Under the pieces are notes generated by a model. It worked only from the letters and a program-made list of their open reading frames with translations. It was not told the origin of the DNA and did no database searches. Of a stretch of DNA of 64,000 nt, positions 12,088 through 25,500 are shown piece after piece. Positions within the stretch are counted from its first letter, which is position 1, and every line of letters begins with the position of its first letter. This stretch comes from Labia minor. Its lineage: Eukaryota; Arthropoda; Insecta; Dermaptera; Spongiphoridae. Location of the stretch: the NCBI GenBank assembly GCA_963082975.1, contig OY720346.1, positions 49,448,296 through 49,512,295 on the forward strand. Reading direction: 5' to 3'. The translations under genes and the position numbers were made by a program.

Positions 12088-12172
12088 GCGAGATAGTCGA
12101 GTGGATAGTGGAGTGTTTGGCTCTTTGTTGATGGCACCACGTCACGTGTTGGCGCGTGAGATTTCCAGTGTT
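12088..12172 (+). repeat. tRNA-like (SINE-head-like) module, plus copy
   Basis: Starts GCGAGATAGTCGAGTGG. Positions 12094-12104 (TAGTCGAGTGG) fit the pol III box A consensus TRGYNNARNGG exactly. A box B-like but degenerate stretch (GCGTGAGATTTCC) lies about 45 bp downstream, close to tRNA spacing. Inverted copies are at 13258-13342 and, truncated, at 13494-13556; parts lie at 56275-56312 and 56397-56418. This suggests a tRNA-derived SINE head carried inside the fold-back family. It is not a working tRNA gene: no cloverleaf can be drawn. Confidence 0.45.
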
Positions 12173-12369
12173 AAAAAATTAATTCTGGTACTTTCAGCGA
12201 TTCTATCAGGCTGAAATTCTATATATAGCAGTTTTATACAATTATTAATCATGTGAAAAATTATCAAACATATATCTTTATTTTTACGGTCACACACACA
12301 CACACAAACATATTTAAAAATTAATTTATTAAAATATATATTATATAATATATTATATATAGTATATAA

Positions 12370-12413
<44 letters not shown>

Positions 12414-13257
12414 TGAAATTAATTTTAAATTATATAAATATATTAGAAATTAATTTAATATAATTTAACACATAATAATATATTAAAATAAAAAATTTTT
12501 ATTTTATATATACATAATTTAGTAATACTGATTATTAATGTAAATATAAATAATAATATTTAATATGGCAAATATGTAAAATTTCGTAAAGAATGTATCA
12601 GAAGTTTAGTGTCTAACATTCTGGCGTATTGCGCATGCGTATATCGGTCGGTCGGTCGGGTCGGTGTCGTTTTGGAATCTCACGCGAAATCTATATTTTT
12701 TCCCCATCCCGCAAAAGTGCTCAACGCCGCTAAAGAAGTTTTCACTTCAAAATATAGATTTCGCGTGAGATTCCAAAACGACTCCGACCCGACCGATATA
12801 CGCATGCGCAATACGCCAGAATGTTAGACACTAAACTTCTGATACATTCTTTACAAAATTTTACATATTTGCCATATTAAATATTATTATTTATATTTAC
12901 ATTAATAATCAGTATTACTAAATTATGTATATATAAAATAAAAATTTTTTATTTTAATAAATTATTATGTGTTAAATTATATTAAATTAATTTCTAATAT
13001 ATTTATATAATTTAAAATTAATTTCAGAATATATATATATATATATATATATATTAAATTATATACTATATATAATATATTATATAATATATATTTTAAT
13101 AAATTAATTTTTAAATATGTGTGTGTGTGTGTGTGTGTGACCGTAAAAATAAAGATATATGTTTGATAATTTTTCACAGGATTAATAATTGTATAAAACT
13201 GCTATATATAGAATTTGAGCTTGATAGAATCGCTGAAAGTACCAGAATTAATTTTTT

Positions 13258-13342
13258 AACACTGGAAATCTCACGCGCCAACACGTGACGTGGTGCCATC
13301 AACAAAGAGCCAAACACTCCACTATCCACTCGACTATCTCGC
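13258..13342 (-). repeat. tRNA-like module, mirror copy in right arm
   Basis: Reverse complement of 12088-12172, with the same CCACTCGACTA (box A on the minus strand) and AAATCTCACGCGCC. It is part of the right arm of the fold-back element. Confidence 0.45.
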
Positions 13343-13464
13343 AAATTTGAATTTGATTAAATAATATTTATTAATTTAAATTAAATTAAATTAATTAAAT
13401 TATAATTTAATAAATATTATTTATAACATCAAAAACATCAAAATCTCAACATCGAAAATTGAAT

Positions 13465-13660
13465 TGCTGAAAGTACCAGAATTAATTTTTTTAACACTGG
13501 AAATCTCACGCGCCAACATGTGACGTGGTGCCATCAAAAAAGAGCCAAACTTTCGCTGGTTTAATAAATATTATTTATTAATTTTAATTTATAATTGAAT
13601 TAATTTAATTTAATTTAAATTAATATATGTTATTTAATCCAATTCAAATTTGCGAGATAT
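13465..13660. repeat. Extra partial copy of fold-back arm modules
   Basis: After the right arm ends, the string CTGAAAGTACCAGAATTAAT and the following AACACTGGAAATCTCACGCG block are seen again, then AT-rich sequence like that of the arms. This is a second, truncated module set in direct orientation with 13228-13420. Confidence 0.6.
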
Positions 13661-14081
13661 GCTGAATATGCTTTTAAATAAAAAAAATTTTCAAGAAAGT
13701 AATTGGAATTATTAATATTAAGAATCAATAAATAAATTTATTAAATATACATTTAAACATGTAAATTAATCTATATATAAATTTAATAAATATTCAAACA
13801 ATAATTGAAACAATATAAATAAAACGATTCAATATTTTACTTACATTGTGATTTATATTTTTATTTTTATTACAACTATTATTATGGGTATGTTATTTTT
13901 GGCAGTTTAAAAAAAATTAAAAATATTAATAAAATTTATCAAAATAATAAGTTGAAAAGATTTCCAATTATTTTTATTTATTTATTGTAAATTTTTCAAT
14001 GTAACCATGGTAACCATAAATAGACTTTTACCAAAATATTACTAATTAAATTAATTTTGGATAAATTAATTTTGGATTTAA
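13661..14081. other. AT-rich intergenic DNA, nothing recognised
   Basis: Simple AT-rich sequence with no open frame of interest, no long repeats and no motif I can name. Confidence 0.6.
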
Positions 14082-14425
14082 CTACACTAAAACCTTCCCT
14101 GGGACGCCTACAACAATCCCTGAAAGTTTCATCGCAATCGGACGGGTAGTTTTTGAGTATTTGACAGACACACACACAGACAGACAGACAGACAGACAGA
14201 CATATATATATATATTCATACACATCGTATTTTTAATATTTTTGTAATAATAATCAGTTTGCTGAACAAAATAATTATGAATTTTATATATATATATATA
14301 TATATATACGTATATAAATTTCATTTTTCTCGTGAAGCTGGTGCGCATTCCGTCTGCTTTCAAATTTCTTACGCACAAGTTTTCACTTCTGTCGGCCAGT
14401 CCCACGACTGCCAATTCGACTTTTT
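14082..14425 (-). repeat. Dispersed repeat of unknown family
   Basis: Read on the minus strand, the block near 14320-14415 contains GGCAGTCGTGGGACTGGCC and CGTAAGAAATTTGAAAGC. The same block recurs at 28170-28240 on the plus strand, and a shorter piece at 28563-28582. The plus-strand part at 14110-14160 (AAGTTTCATCGCAATCGG) followed by (CAGA)n is of the sort found near Helitron or LINE ends in many insects. An open frame gives [14 protein letters not shown], but its conservation with the 28-kb copy is of DNA, not of a known protein. The family is not recognised. Confidence 0.6.
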
Positions 14426-15890
14426 ATTACATTAATAGATATATTAAAATTATTTGAAATTGTTTCTGTAGCTGGAAATTAATTTACTTCAAACCGTTGG
14501 TCGGTTCGGACCTGGCCACAGGTCAACTTATTTTAATTAAAAAAAAATAATTCGAAATAAAAAGTGACTTTTTTTAATTAATTTTTTAATAACAATAATT
14601 TTATTTTTTCATTACTATTTATAAAATTTCATTATTATATCTATATCTAGAAGCAAAAGCACACCATACTTTTGAAATTATTCTATCGTTCTATATTTAG
14701 TCAATATAAAATTCTACCACCTCAAAATTTTAGTATAATTTCAATTTATTTTTGTATATTCTTATTTTTTAAGATTAGTTCGGTTTAGTTTTATAAAATA
14801 ATAAAGATATTTGTAAATCTTATAGCCATTTTCTTTACTTTTTTACAAACATGATTTAAGTCAAATAGGGGAAAATTTCTATCGATGGGCCGGATCCTAA
14901 ATTTCTCAGTAGATAGCATTACACATATTCTAATTTCAATAAGTGAATCTTGTTTTACCAAAGGATAGCCAATTTAGTTTTGAGTTGAAAACTGAGGCTG
15001 GCTCTTGATAAGTTGCCTTAAATGAGCCACTGTATCTGCGGGCCATTTCACAACTATGGAATTTCATAGCAAAAATGTTAAAAAGGAACAATTGAATAAA
15101 ATTAATCAACGAAAATTATTTAGTTTAATAACATTTAAAGTATAATAAATAAATGAATAATTAATTCACAAATAAATTAATGGTAATTAACACAAAATTA
15201 ATAATAACATATTAATTATATAATTTTAGATTGTAACGATAAGGTAAGGTAAAAATATTACTTGAATAATAATATGCGTTTTTTAAAAAAAATTGTGTTA
15301 AGTCACCTTAAAAATGAACAAGATTCATTTTAAAATTTCAAGGAGCCCAAGTCCATTCAACATATATATATATACATCAATTCAAAAAACATGACATTTT
15401 GTGTGTGTGAAAGGGATATGAAACAATCACATAATGTCCCGCTGATATATAACATAATTGATCAATTTTGTTCTTGAATTTTACTATTATTATATGTTTC
15501 GGATTTTCTAATCAGTGGCGTTAATACAATATTTTTGACCTTCGGTAATAAATTCAGTGTTTAAAATTTACGCTCTAGCAATTACGGCGCCTGGACAATA
15601 GAATAAAAAACCCACCACCCCCTTTATTCGTATATTGTATTACATCCATAACCAAAATGCTCTCTAGAATGGGAACTGATTGTAACATATTTTCTTTAAA
15701 CAGCTCATCGATAATAACCTTTTCCTATATATAATATTAATAGAAAATTAAAATAAAATAAAATTTGATGATTGTTCTTCATTCAATAATGTATTGTTTT
15801 TATTTACTGATTAAAGGAGGATGAGAAGAAAGAAACACTAAGAAAAATAAGGTTTGAATAGATTGATTGTTATCAAATATTCTTATACAG
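14426..15890. other. AT-rich intergenic DNA
   Basis: No gene seen. Slightly more complex patches (about 14880-15060 and 15530-15680) may be old transposon remains, but no ends or motifs support a family. Confidence 0.5.
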
Positions 15891-16200
15891 CAGGGCTTAA
15901 ACTTTTATCATTCGCGACCCCATTTATGATTGCGAGTTTCCTGGCGACCCCGCATAAATATAAAAGAAAGATATATAAATATTTTTTGATGATTTTTTTA
16001 TTAGGTAACAATATACATACATATATAAATCTAAATGCGCAAATACACATCTAGAATCTAGGTGTGTATTTGTATAATTTCTAGATTGTAGATGTTACAA
16101 AATCGTGCATTTAAATATTTGACATTAAAATCTCTCGCGACCCCAGAATTTTGCTACGCGACCCCCTTTGGGGTCGCGACCCATAGTTTAAGAAGGCCTG
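15891..16200. mobile_element. hAT-type miniature element with 8-bp target duplication
   Basis: A 310-bp element starts CAGGGCTTAAAC and ends GTTTAAGAAGGCCTG, an imperfect terminal inverted repeat beginning CAG. It is flanked by a perfect 8-bp direct repeat TTATACAG (15883-15890 and 16201-16208), the hAT signature. Inside, GCGACCCC is repeated in both orientations near the ends. No transposase is encoded. The intact target duplication argues for fairly recent insertion. Confidence 0.88.
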
Positions 16201-16208
16201 TTATACAG

Positions 16209-18607
16209 TATAGGTACGGATGGTCTGTGATAGGTATATACACTACAGATGTGACGGAGTAGAATTAAGGGACTATATAATTGGATGATTCTAGGAAAAT
16301 GTTGAATTTAAAATCAAATAAAGGTATTATACGTGTAATATATACATTATATTTTTTATGTGATTAAAATTTGAATTTTATTTTAATCATTTTGAATTTA
16401 ATACAATAATATATTTCTTAAAAATAAATAAATAAAATTTAATTTTTAATAATTAAACAATTTTTTTTTTATCTTTTTATATTTTTAACGTTTTATATTA
16501 AAGATTGTCTTTTCATGGGTCCCTTTATTTATTAATAATAATTAAATAGATAAATATAAAATATGAATTTGAAATTATTTTTATTATAATATATATTATT
16601 ATTTATAGGTATATATTGTCGTATGCTATATCCAATATATTAAAATAAATTTTATATTATATAAATTTTTAATTTTTAAAATTATCATTTAAAATTTATT
16701 ATAAATACACAATATAAATATTAACTAGATCGAAAATATAATATAAAAAAAATAATATTCAATAAAAATCAATATTTAAATATTTTTTTTAAATAATCAA
16801 TAATATATATATAAATAATTATTTAAATATTCATTATTTTTCAATAGAGAATTTTTCAAAATCAATAATCATTTTTTATTTTATGATTAGATTTTAATGT
16901 ATTTTTGTTTATCTGGGTTAAAATTAAGTATACGTCACTGTATTTTTCTTTATTTTATAATTTTAATATTAATTATTAAATTAATTTGTTTTTTTTTCTT
17001 AATTCATATTATTTAAGAAATTGAAGAGCTATATATGCCCTTTCAAATTAAATCACTGGTCCCAGATTCTCATCACAAATATATTACAAAGTACTAATAA
17101 ATCAATTCAATAAAGTAGTCAATGAATAAAATCGTTAAAAATAATATGAAATTATTAATTAAAAATATCAACAACAATAAAATAATAATTTAAGAAAAAC
17201 ATAAAGAACCCTATTCCTATATTGTATAGATAAATATTAAATGAAATATTTTATTTAAAATATAGGTGATAAAAAAATAACAAAAACAATTAATATAACT
17301 ATTAATTAGCAATCTCAACAATAAAAATATAAATTATATAATATCAATTATATAATGAAAAAATAATTGTTATTTTATGTAGCACCCTTATAAAGATATA
17401 TTAATAAATTTATTATTATTATTACTATTATTAATACCTACATATTACAATATTTTATGTATATTAAATGTAATTTCATAATATTGAAATATTACACAGA
17501 TTATAAGATTGATTTTTTTTACTATTATCATAAATCTAGAATTTGCTGCATAAATCAATTATTATAATTTAAATTTTATTAAATTAGAATAATAAAAAAA
17601 GAAAACAAAATTTGGTCCCAGAACCCAATTTCACGTAATATTTTTATATCTTTAAATACATATAAAATATATTATATAAAATATATATTTTTGTGCATTT
17701 TATTATTGTATTAAATGTATATAAAATAAAAAATACAATAAAAAGATAATTCGTCTTTACTAATTATATAATATAATAATAATTTATATATTTTTAAATA
17801 AATAAATAAATATAACGTTTCAGTTAGAAAAAGAAAATTAATCCTTCTTGTATCTATATATTTGTATTTATTACAATTTAAAATATAGGTATACCTAACT
17901 TATAAGATAATTTTTTAAACTATAAATATATATTTTATTTAAACTATAAATATATATTTTATTTAAACTATAAATATATATTTTATTGACACTATTATTT
18001 TATTTTTTTTTAAATTAAAAATAAATTGTAAATTATATTTGAATTTATAATTTGAACAGAAAAAAAAAAATAAAAAATGCTCAAATAAAATAAAAAATTT
18101 AGCTGATTATATGGCGACGACATCGACGACAATGGATAGTATGAACATTTATATATTTTATTAGAAACATTTAAATATTAACATTGATTTATAATTATTA
18201 TTATAATACAATATGTACAGGATGCAGCAAACGAGAATATTTAATTAAAAAAAATTATATATTTTGATGATGATGATTATTATATTATGATTTAAAATTC
18301 TTCACTCTCTTTAAAAAAACTAAGTATTGTCATTGTTTGTCGTTTGATTTAATTATTTTTATTTAATATTTTATTGTTTATTATATTGTAATTATTTAAT
18401 TGTATAATCATTTAATAAATAAAATTAATTTTTTTATCAAAAATAGTACATATATAATAAATTATTATAATTTAATCCTTTAAACTAAGAATTCTCTTTT
18501 GCTGTATCCTGAATAAAATAGATATAGAGAATACTGGGTAAAAAGGAGTATATTATTTACTATAATTATGTAATGATTTTTTTTAAATAATTAATTATTA
18601 TCTATAT
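16209..18607. other. AT-rich DNA downstream of GCH1
   Basis: No gene recognised. It contains a short tandem repeat at 17914-17984. On the minus strand an AATAAA at about 18377-18382, some 225 bp past the GCH1 stop, is a possible poly(A) signal of that gene. Confidence 0.5.
17914..17984. repeat. 24-bp tandem repeat, three copies
   Basis: The unit AAACTATAAATATATATTTT plus ATTT is repeated three times almost perfectly. Confidence 0.85.
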
Positions 18608-18737
18608 TTATTTCGAATGGACCAAATTGAGAAATTCCTCTCTTGTTTTTGGATCATCTCGAAAGACGCCCAACATTGTTGATGTGACAGTTTTACTGTT
18701 GATTTTTTGAACGCCACGCATCACCATACACATATGA
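18608..18737 (-). CDS. Pu/GCH1: GCH1 coding exon 5 and stop
   Basis: Encodes residues 245-287, [20 protein letters not shown], then [15 protein letters not shown] and LNLVHSK, followed by TAA at 18608-18610. It holds the third zinc ligand, C248. Confidence 0.97.
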
Positions 18738-21700
18738 CTAAAACAAAAAAAAAATAAAAATTATATAATGGCAGTTTTTTATACTCTGGTTCAATTAATT
18801 GTTCATGCATGTTCGTCAATGAATATAAAAATACTAATTCTAGCAATTCCCACTCTCATTTATTATTGTATATACCTAAATGATTAATATTAATATCTAA
18901 TATTCAAATATAAATTCAATAATTTTATTTATTCAATAAGTTCTCATTTAAATTAATTTAATATAATTATTAGATGATATTTATTATAAAGTATTTATAA
19001 ATAAATTCTTTTTTTCTATTTAACCCTCCGTAGCCGCAATATTTAATGAAATAAAATCAGGAGCACCAGTAGAGAGGTCAGTTCTCTCCCTCTCCCATTT
19101 TGGCCATCAAATCAAGGTGAGGTGTTGAAAAGAGTGATTTGCTGACCTCTTAGGCAGGCTACATCCGACGGAGGGTTAAACATAAACTATAAATTTTACC
19201 AAGATCTAAACAAATGTCAATTAAAATGATTCAATTTCATTATATTTATTTTTGTTTTGGTTTTTATTTTAAAAGTGAATTATATTATTCATATCTCACG
19301 GGTAAAAAATTAGTTTAAATATATGTATTAAAAATTAATTAAATTATTATATATTAATATATAATATATATATTTTCTTACTTTTTTCGGATTTGGTGAT
19401 TAATCAAATAATAATATAATAAGTCTAATATAAAATATAACAATAGATACTCAGTGTGATAAATTTAATCAAATTTAAATTTAAAGATATATTATTAAAT
19501 TTATTAATTTATTTGATTTATGCTCTCCCCCTTCCATTTATAAATAATTATCATAATAATTAAATTTGAAATTTTATAATTATATAGATAATAATAAAAA
19601 TAATATAAATAAAATACTTACACTCCTTCAACAACGACAGCCACACCCGCTGGTTTCACTGCTTTCGTCACTGCAATTGCAATCTGCTTTGTAAGTCGTT
19701 CTTGGACTAAAAATAAGAAAAAATTAATATTTATAAAAGAATGAAACATTATAAATATATCTAGATATGTATATATTATTTATAAATGTTATTATTCAGT
19801 TTTATTTTATTGGAAGATTATAATTATAAATAAATTTACCTTGAAGTCTTCGACTGAATATTTCTACAATCCGTGCAAGTTTACTTAATCCAAGAATCTT
19901 TTTGCATGGCAAATAGCCAATCGAAACTTTGCCATAGAATGGTACTAAATGATGCTCGCACATGGAGAACATTTCAATGTCTTTAACAACAACCATCTCA
20001 TCATGATCTTCATCAAATATAGCATCATTTAAAACCTCTACAAAAAAAATAAATAAATAATTTTCTATTAGTTCATTAATTGTATATTCATAAACAAAAC
20101 AGATGTATATCTAAATTAAAACTTTTTTATCATTATAAATTATTACACAAGAGAAAATCATTCATAATAGACTAAATAGATCTTTAATTAATTTATTTTG
20201 TGAATGTTTTAAGATTATTTTTAAAAAATTCTTTTAAATATGGAATTTGAGTTAAAATTAAAAATGTGTATTTTATAGGATTATATAAGAAAGGTTTTCA
20301 GTCTAATATAACCTTACAATTAGAGCGCATCTATCACTATTATAAATTTTAAACTTGTTGAAATTGACAGACAATAAGTGATTGATTGATAATTGATAAC
20401 AATATTGGTGATATTTTTTTTGTATATATTTAAATTTATATATTCACAAAATATTTAGATTAGGTTTTTCAGGGGAATTTATTATTATGATAAGAGTTAT
20501 TTCCGGTTATTTTCTCGTATTATTTTGTGATTTGAGATTCGACTTTGACCATTATGATTCTTGAAAATGGGGTCAAAATGGAAAAATCGAAATCCAATCT
20601 CACAATAAAAAGTGAAAATACCACTGAACAGCGCCCACTCTAGCATTTACGTGTATATTTTATAAAATATCAAAATGCCGCCCCGCACAAATATCGGATT
20701 TGCCGCCCTCTTTAGCGGACCCTGTCCGGAAATAATGTTTCATAGTAGTATATATAATATTCAGATTGTTTACAAGTGAAAAAAATGCAAATTGTTAAAC
20801 TATAATTTGTTATTTAAATATTATAGTTAAAAGTATTTCTTTTATATTTATTTCAATGAAAAATATTTTGGTTTTAATAAAAAAAAAAATTTTATAAAAT
20901 GTTTAAATTAATAATATTAAAATAAATAATAATAATAATAATAATTTTATTTTATTAAAAAATGATATCTATGAGTTTTTACAAACCGACGATAGTAAGG
21001 GATGTATTGTTTTAATAAAAGTAAACTTTTTTCATTCTTCTAATATTATTATTATTATTTTATAAACTCTTTGATTTTTAAGATTTATCTGAATGATCAT
21101 TCTTTTTCTGTCAACTTTAGCACCCTCCCACCTTCATGGTATCTCTCTCTTTCTCTCTCTTACTCTATTCTCTTTCCCATCCCTCTCTGTCTTCCTATTT
21201 CTAGAATCCCTCTTTAAGAGAATCAAAAGTAAAACTACGCTTTGAGCACGAACGAACGGATCTCAAACAAGATTTCTCCATTTCCTTTCCTTGCTTTTCT
21301 CTTATTCTCTTTTCCCTTATCATTATCATCATAAAGTGGACGACGGGGTAATGGAAAAGAGTTGATGGAGAAGGAGGTGAGAAAAGGAGAAATGGTTGGA
21401 AAAATACTACAATCGAAGAGAGAATAATAAATTTAAAATTGATTTTTCTCTTTTTCATTAATAATTTTAAAAATGTTTTTTATATTTTATTTTTACTTAT
21501 ATTAATATAAGATATATAATATAATTAATTAATTATTATAATTAATATTATAATTCATATATTACTAATATATATATTAATATATATATATATATATACA
21601 GGATATGCAAATAAGCTTTTTATTTATATTAATATTTTAGTATTTTCACATCTCAATAGTCTAAAAGCAAAAAAATTAGAGAAAAGTTAAAATTGTTTCA

Positions 21701-22503
21701 AACACTGAAACACATGCCGAGTTTTTGAAATTGGCTAAGGACAAAACTTACTTGATCAGACATATAAAAATTTCCTAAATGCTTGAAATATATATCTAAT
21801 CTGTAGATTAAGTAGAAAAATTTTTTACAAAAAAATTTCGGTTTAATACTTCTACACATGGTATATAAATTCTTGTTTAAGAATAGGAAACATCTATTTA
21901 TTTATTTATTCTTTTGAAGCTTAGGTATATACTAGGGTTGGGTAATAACTCCGTGACTTTTTGAATGAAACACAGGTTTTTGGATAAAATATTATTTTAT
22001 TATTCAATGTAGTCTCCTTTGAGCTTTATTCACTTCGTCCAACTTTTCTCCAATTTTTTTATCTCTTCCAAAAAATAAGATTTGTCAAGGACAGCAAAAT
22101 AGATTTGTTTGTGAGATGATTTCATATTTAGAGTTAAATCTCTTTTCGCCGAGTCATTTCTTCAGGATTGGAAACAAAACAAGAAATAGTCACTTTAAAT
22201 CCGGAGAATAGAGCGGATGAAGGAGCAATTCGTATCCCAATTCATGGATTTTCATGGGAATTCCGGTTTCATCTGGTATATGATCAAAACTAGTTAATTT
22301 GCCATTGAATAAAAAAAATGTAATAATTAAAAGGCAATCGCTAATTTCATATACGAGACTATAATAAAGAAATAAAAGTAATGTGATATACTCGGGTCAC
22401 GTTTATTTTTTATGAAACTATTATAAATATGTAAATTTTAGTGAACAGACGTATAGACCGAATCAAGAGGCTGACAAATGACAAATTAATTTAACATGGA
22501 TTC

Positions 22504-22550
<47 letters not shown>

Positions 22551-25500
22551 TAAATGTTAATGAATGCGCATAATATTTTTGTTTCTCTTTTCTTTCCTTT
22601 TTTCTAAATAAAATGAAAATAAAACAGACATGAAAAGAGATTGAATGAGACTGTTGCATTATGTATTTGTATAAACAGATAGAGAGAAAACATCTCACCC
22701 TTCCCTCCTCCACCTCCTTTACCACCCTTCCCATTCTGACACTCTCATCCCTAATTCTCATTCTCTCTCTTTCTCTTTCACCTATACTTATTAATATAAG
22801 TAAAATTAATAATATATTTCATTTGTATTAAACTCAAAAATTATTGGTCGAAACAAACCATAATTCTATCAATCGTCTCTTACCTAAACGAATTCAAACA
22901 ATTTTCTTATCTCACATGCTTTCATAACTGATATTATATTGTGTTTTTCTGTTGTTTCCATTTGCTTTTCTCAGGAATAATCTTGTCGCCATATCTACTT
23001 GCTTTAAGTGTTTCAACCGGTATATTTGTAAGTGCTTAGAGCAGTGATTCTCAACCTTTTTTCTTTACCGCGGCACACTTTTAACGGTTTAAAAATTTGG
23101 CGGCACACAAAGAAAAAGATAAGTGTAAAAGTATACCATATTTTTTTTTAAATCCATAATGAAAATATTTAGAAAGTCGGAAATGTTTAAGAGCCTAGTC
23201 CCAAAAGCGTTTTCCCTTTTTTTTAGAACCAAATTAAAAAAATTTAGTAAATAAGTCGGAAATGTTTAAGAGCATCATAATCTCGAGGCACACTATGGAA
23301 TGTAACTTTCCAATAATATTCACAACCCATAATTATAGCTGAATTTCATTTTCAAACCCCTTTTATCTTTTGTCCCAAGTGCTAGAGTCATTGTGCACGC
23401 CTCATATTTATTTTGTCATTTCTTTACAATATATTAAAGATTTAAATAATAAATCATTAATAAATCTATAAGATATAATATAAATTAGCATTCAAATTTT
23501 CTTATATGAATTTGCTTCAAATCTACGGAAATTTTCATTTATAATTTTAATATTATTATAAATTATCTTAATTATAGTTAATTTTAGTTACATATGATTC
23601 ATTTTAAAGTTTATGTTTTAATTTTTTTTCCATTTTTTAAAAATAAAGTAATAATTTTATTTTATATTTTATTTTACATAATCAATGATAATTAATTAAC
23701 CATTACTTCGAAAAGAATAGACAAAGAACTATAATTATAATCTATCGATTTTTCTAATCTATATGTAGTTAAAAATATTATTTTTTTTATGTCAATATGA
23801 TTAGATGAAAAGTTAGTAGAAAGTTTCTGAAGACTGAATAGAAAGAGAGAGATGGGAGATGATAACTATACCTTCAACCCCCTCCTCCCTCCTACCCATT
23901 CCTAACCATTCATCCACCCACATGTCATCCACCCACCCTTTAAAGTGAATAGACCAGCTCGAGCGAGACACACAAAAGGGCCCTTCCTTCCCTTCTCTCT
24001 CTCACTCTATCCCTCTCTAAAAGGATTTTCGGACAGCTTTACTAATACTATTATTTCTGCTACTATTATTCTATCTACTACCCATTTCTATTCTCCACCC
24101 ACACCCGTTGAATATTACATTTGTCATCGGGTGGCTTTAACTTCACAGTGCAGAATAATCCCTAAAATCTGGATTGAAAATTCACCAGAGAATAATATAA
24201 TTTATATATTAAATATGTGTACTAATCGCATGTTTATTAGATTATGTATAAAATATTAATTTTTCATTTATTTATTTATTACTTAAAATACTTAAAAAAT
24301 AATTATATAGGTAAATATATACTTATATTTTTGAAATACTTAAATGAAATATGTATAATGAATGCACTTATATGGATAATATAAGTAAATATCAATTTTT
24401 AAAATTAAAATTCACTTAATAAGTGAATTTCAATTATAATACACCTTAGGACACTGTTCGGATATAAATATATATTTAGATCTTTTGTTTATGATAGCTT
24501 AATCCACGATTTATTGCACTTTGGTTAGAGATTAGTGTCTCGACGTTTCGGTTCCCATTTTTGACACCATTTTCAAGGGATTATTGAAAAAGAGTTTTAG
24601 AAATCTAGGTTGTTATCGCTCACCCACCCACACTATCTATTTGGTGAGACTATATTTTTATACTCAGGGACCTTAAAATTTGAATTCCAATTTTATATAT
24701 TCATATACCTGTATAAATTCATATATATTGGTAATTTAAAGTAATAAAGATTAATAATATAATATTCTATGTATAATATATATACATACATAGATACATA
24801 ATATATTATTGTTTTAAAACAATACGCTTAGCAAATGTTAGCTAGCAAATGTTATTATTATCATTATTATTAATTTATTAATACTTCTATTAAATATTAA
24901 ATCTTATGACGAATGAGCTCAATGTCAAGACATTTTAATTTAAATTAGATGGACTACTTTCATTTTATTTTATAAATACTTATATAGATTGATGAAATAC
25001 ATTTCTCTATTATTATATTTTATAGTCATCGAATTAGAAATGGATTAACTCAAAAATGTAAATTTCTCATTAGCAAAAAATAAAATATATTACAAATAAA
25101 ACATACTATTAATCTTACTCGTTTTTAAGTTCCATTATTTATTATTATAATAATGATGTTATTGTATTTTTCGAATTTATTTGATATACTTAATTTTGAA
25201 TTTGATATAATTGTTGATGTTAATTGTTGCGTATATTGTTTATGATAGATTGTTGTGTAGTGTCGCTTGATGTTTGTTATTATCGATCCATCTATCTCAC
25301 TCATCTCATGATTAAGCCAATCAGAACAGGCGACAACCGTTAAATAAATTGGCTTCACTACACTTCCACCCTCCCCACCACACAGATATCCCCACTCATA
25401 CTTACCCTCTGACATGATTTCTCTACCCTTCAATGAACCATGATGATACTACGATATTTTATTAACCTTTTATTCTATATACACTTCCCGATCTCTAAAG

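Larger units (their letters stand above)
11937..13492. mobile_element. Fold-back element with ~750-bp inverted arms
   Basis: The left arm (11937-12699) reads as the reverse complement of the right arm (12749-13492) almost throughout, with a 49-bp unpaired centre (12700-12748). Paired landmarks include AATTAATTCTGGTACTTTC at the outer ends, the tRNA-like block, a (CA)n tract facing a (GT)n tract, (AT)n tracts of unequal length (about 37 and 26 bp), and GTCGTTTTGGAATCTCACG beside the centre. Arm similarity suggests recent origin or gene conversion. No transposase is present, so it is non-autonomous if mobile. The left end abuts the satellite directly. The central sequence (CCCCATCCCGCAAAAGTGC and onward) also occurs at 28624-28672 and the arm ends recur at 13465-13560 and 55890-56430, so it is built from dispersed modules. 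The family is not recognised. Confidence 0.85.

Noticed and set aside
25125-25433. Minus-strand open frame in GCH1 intron 2
   Set aside because: It ends in Ile/Asn low complexity and starts in a pyrimidine-rich patch. GCH1 exons 2 and 3 join in phase without it.
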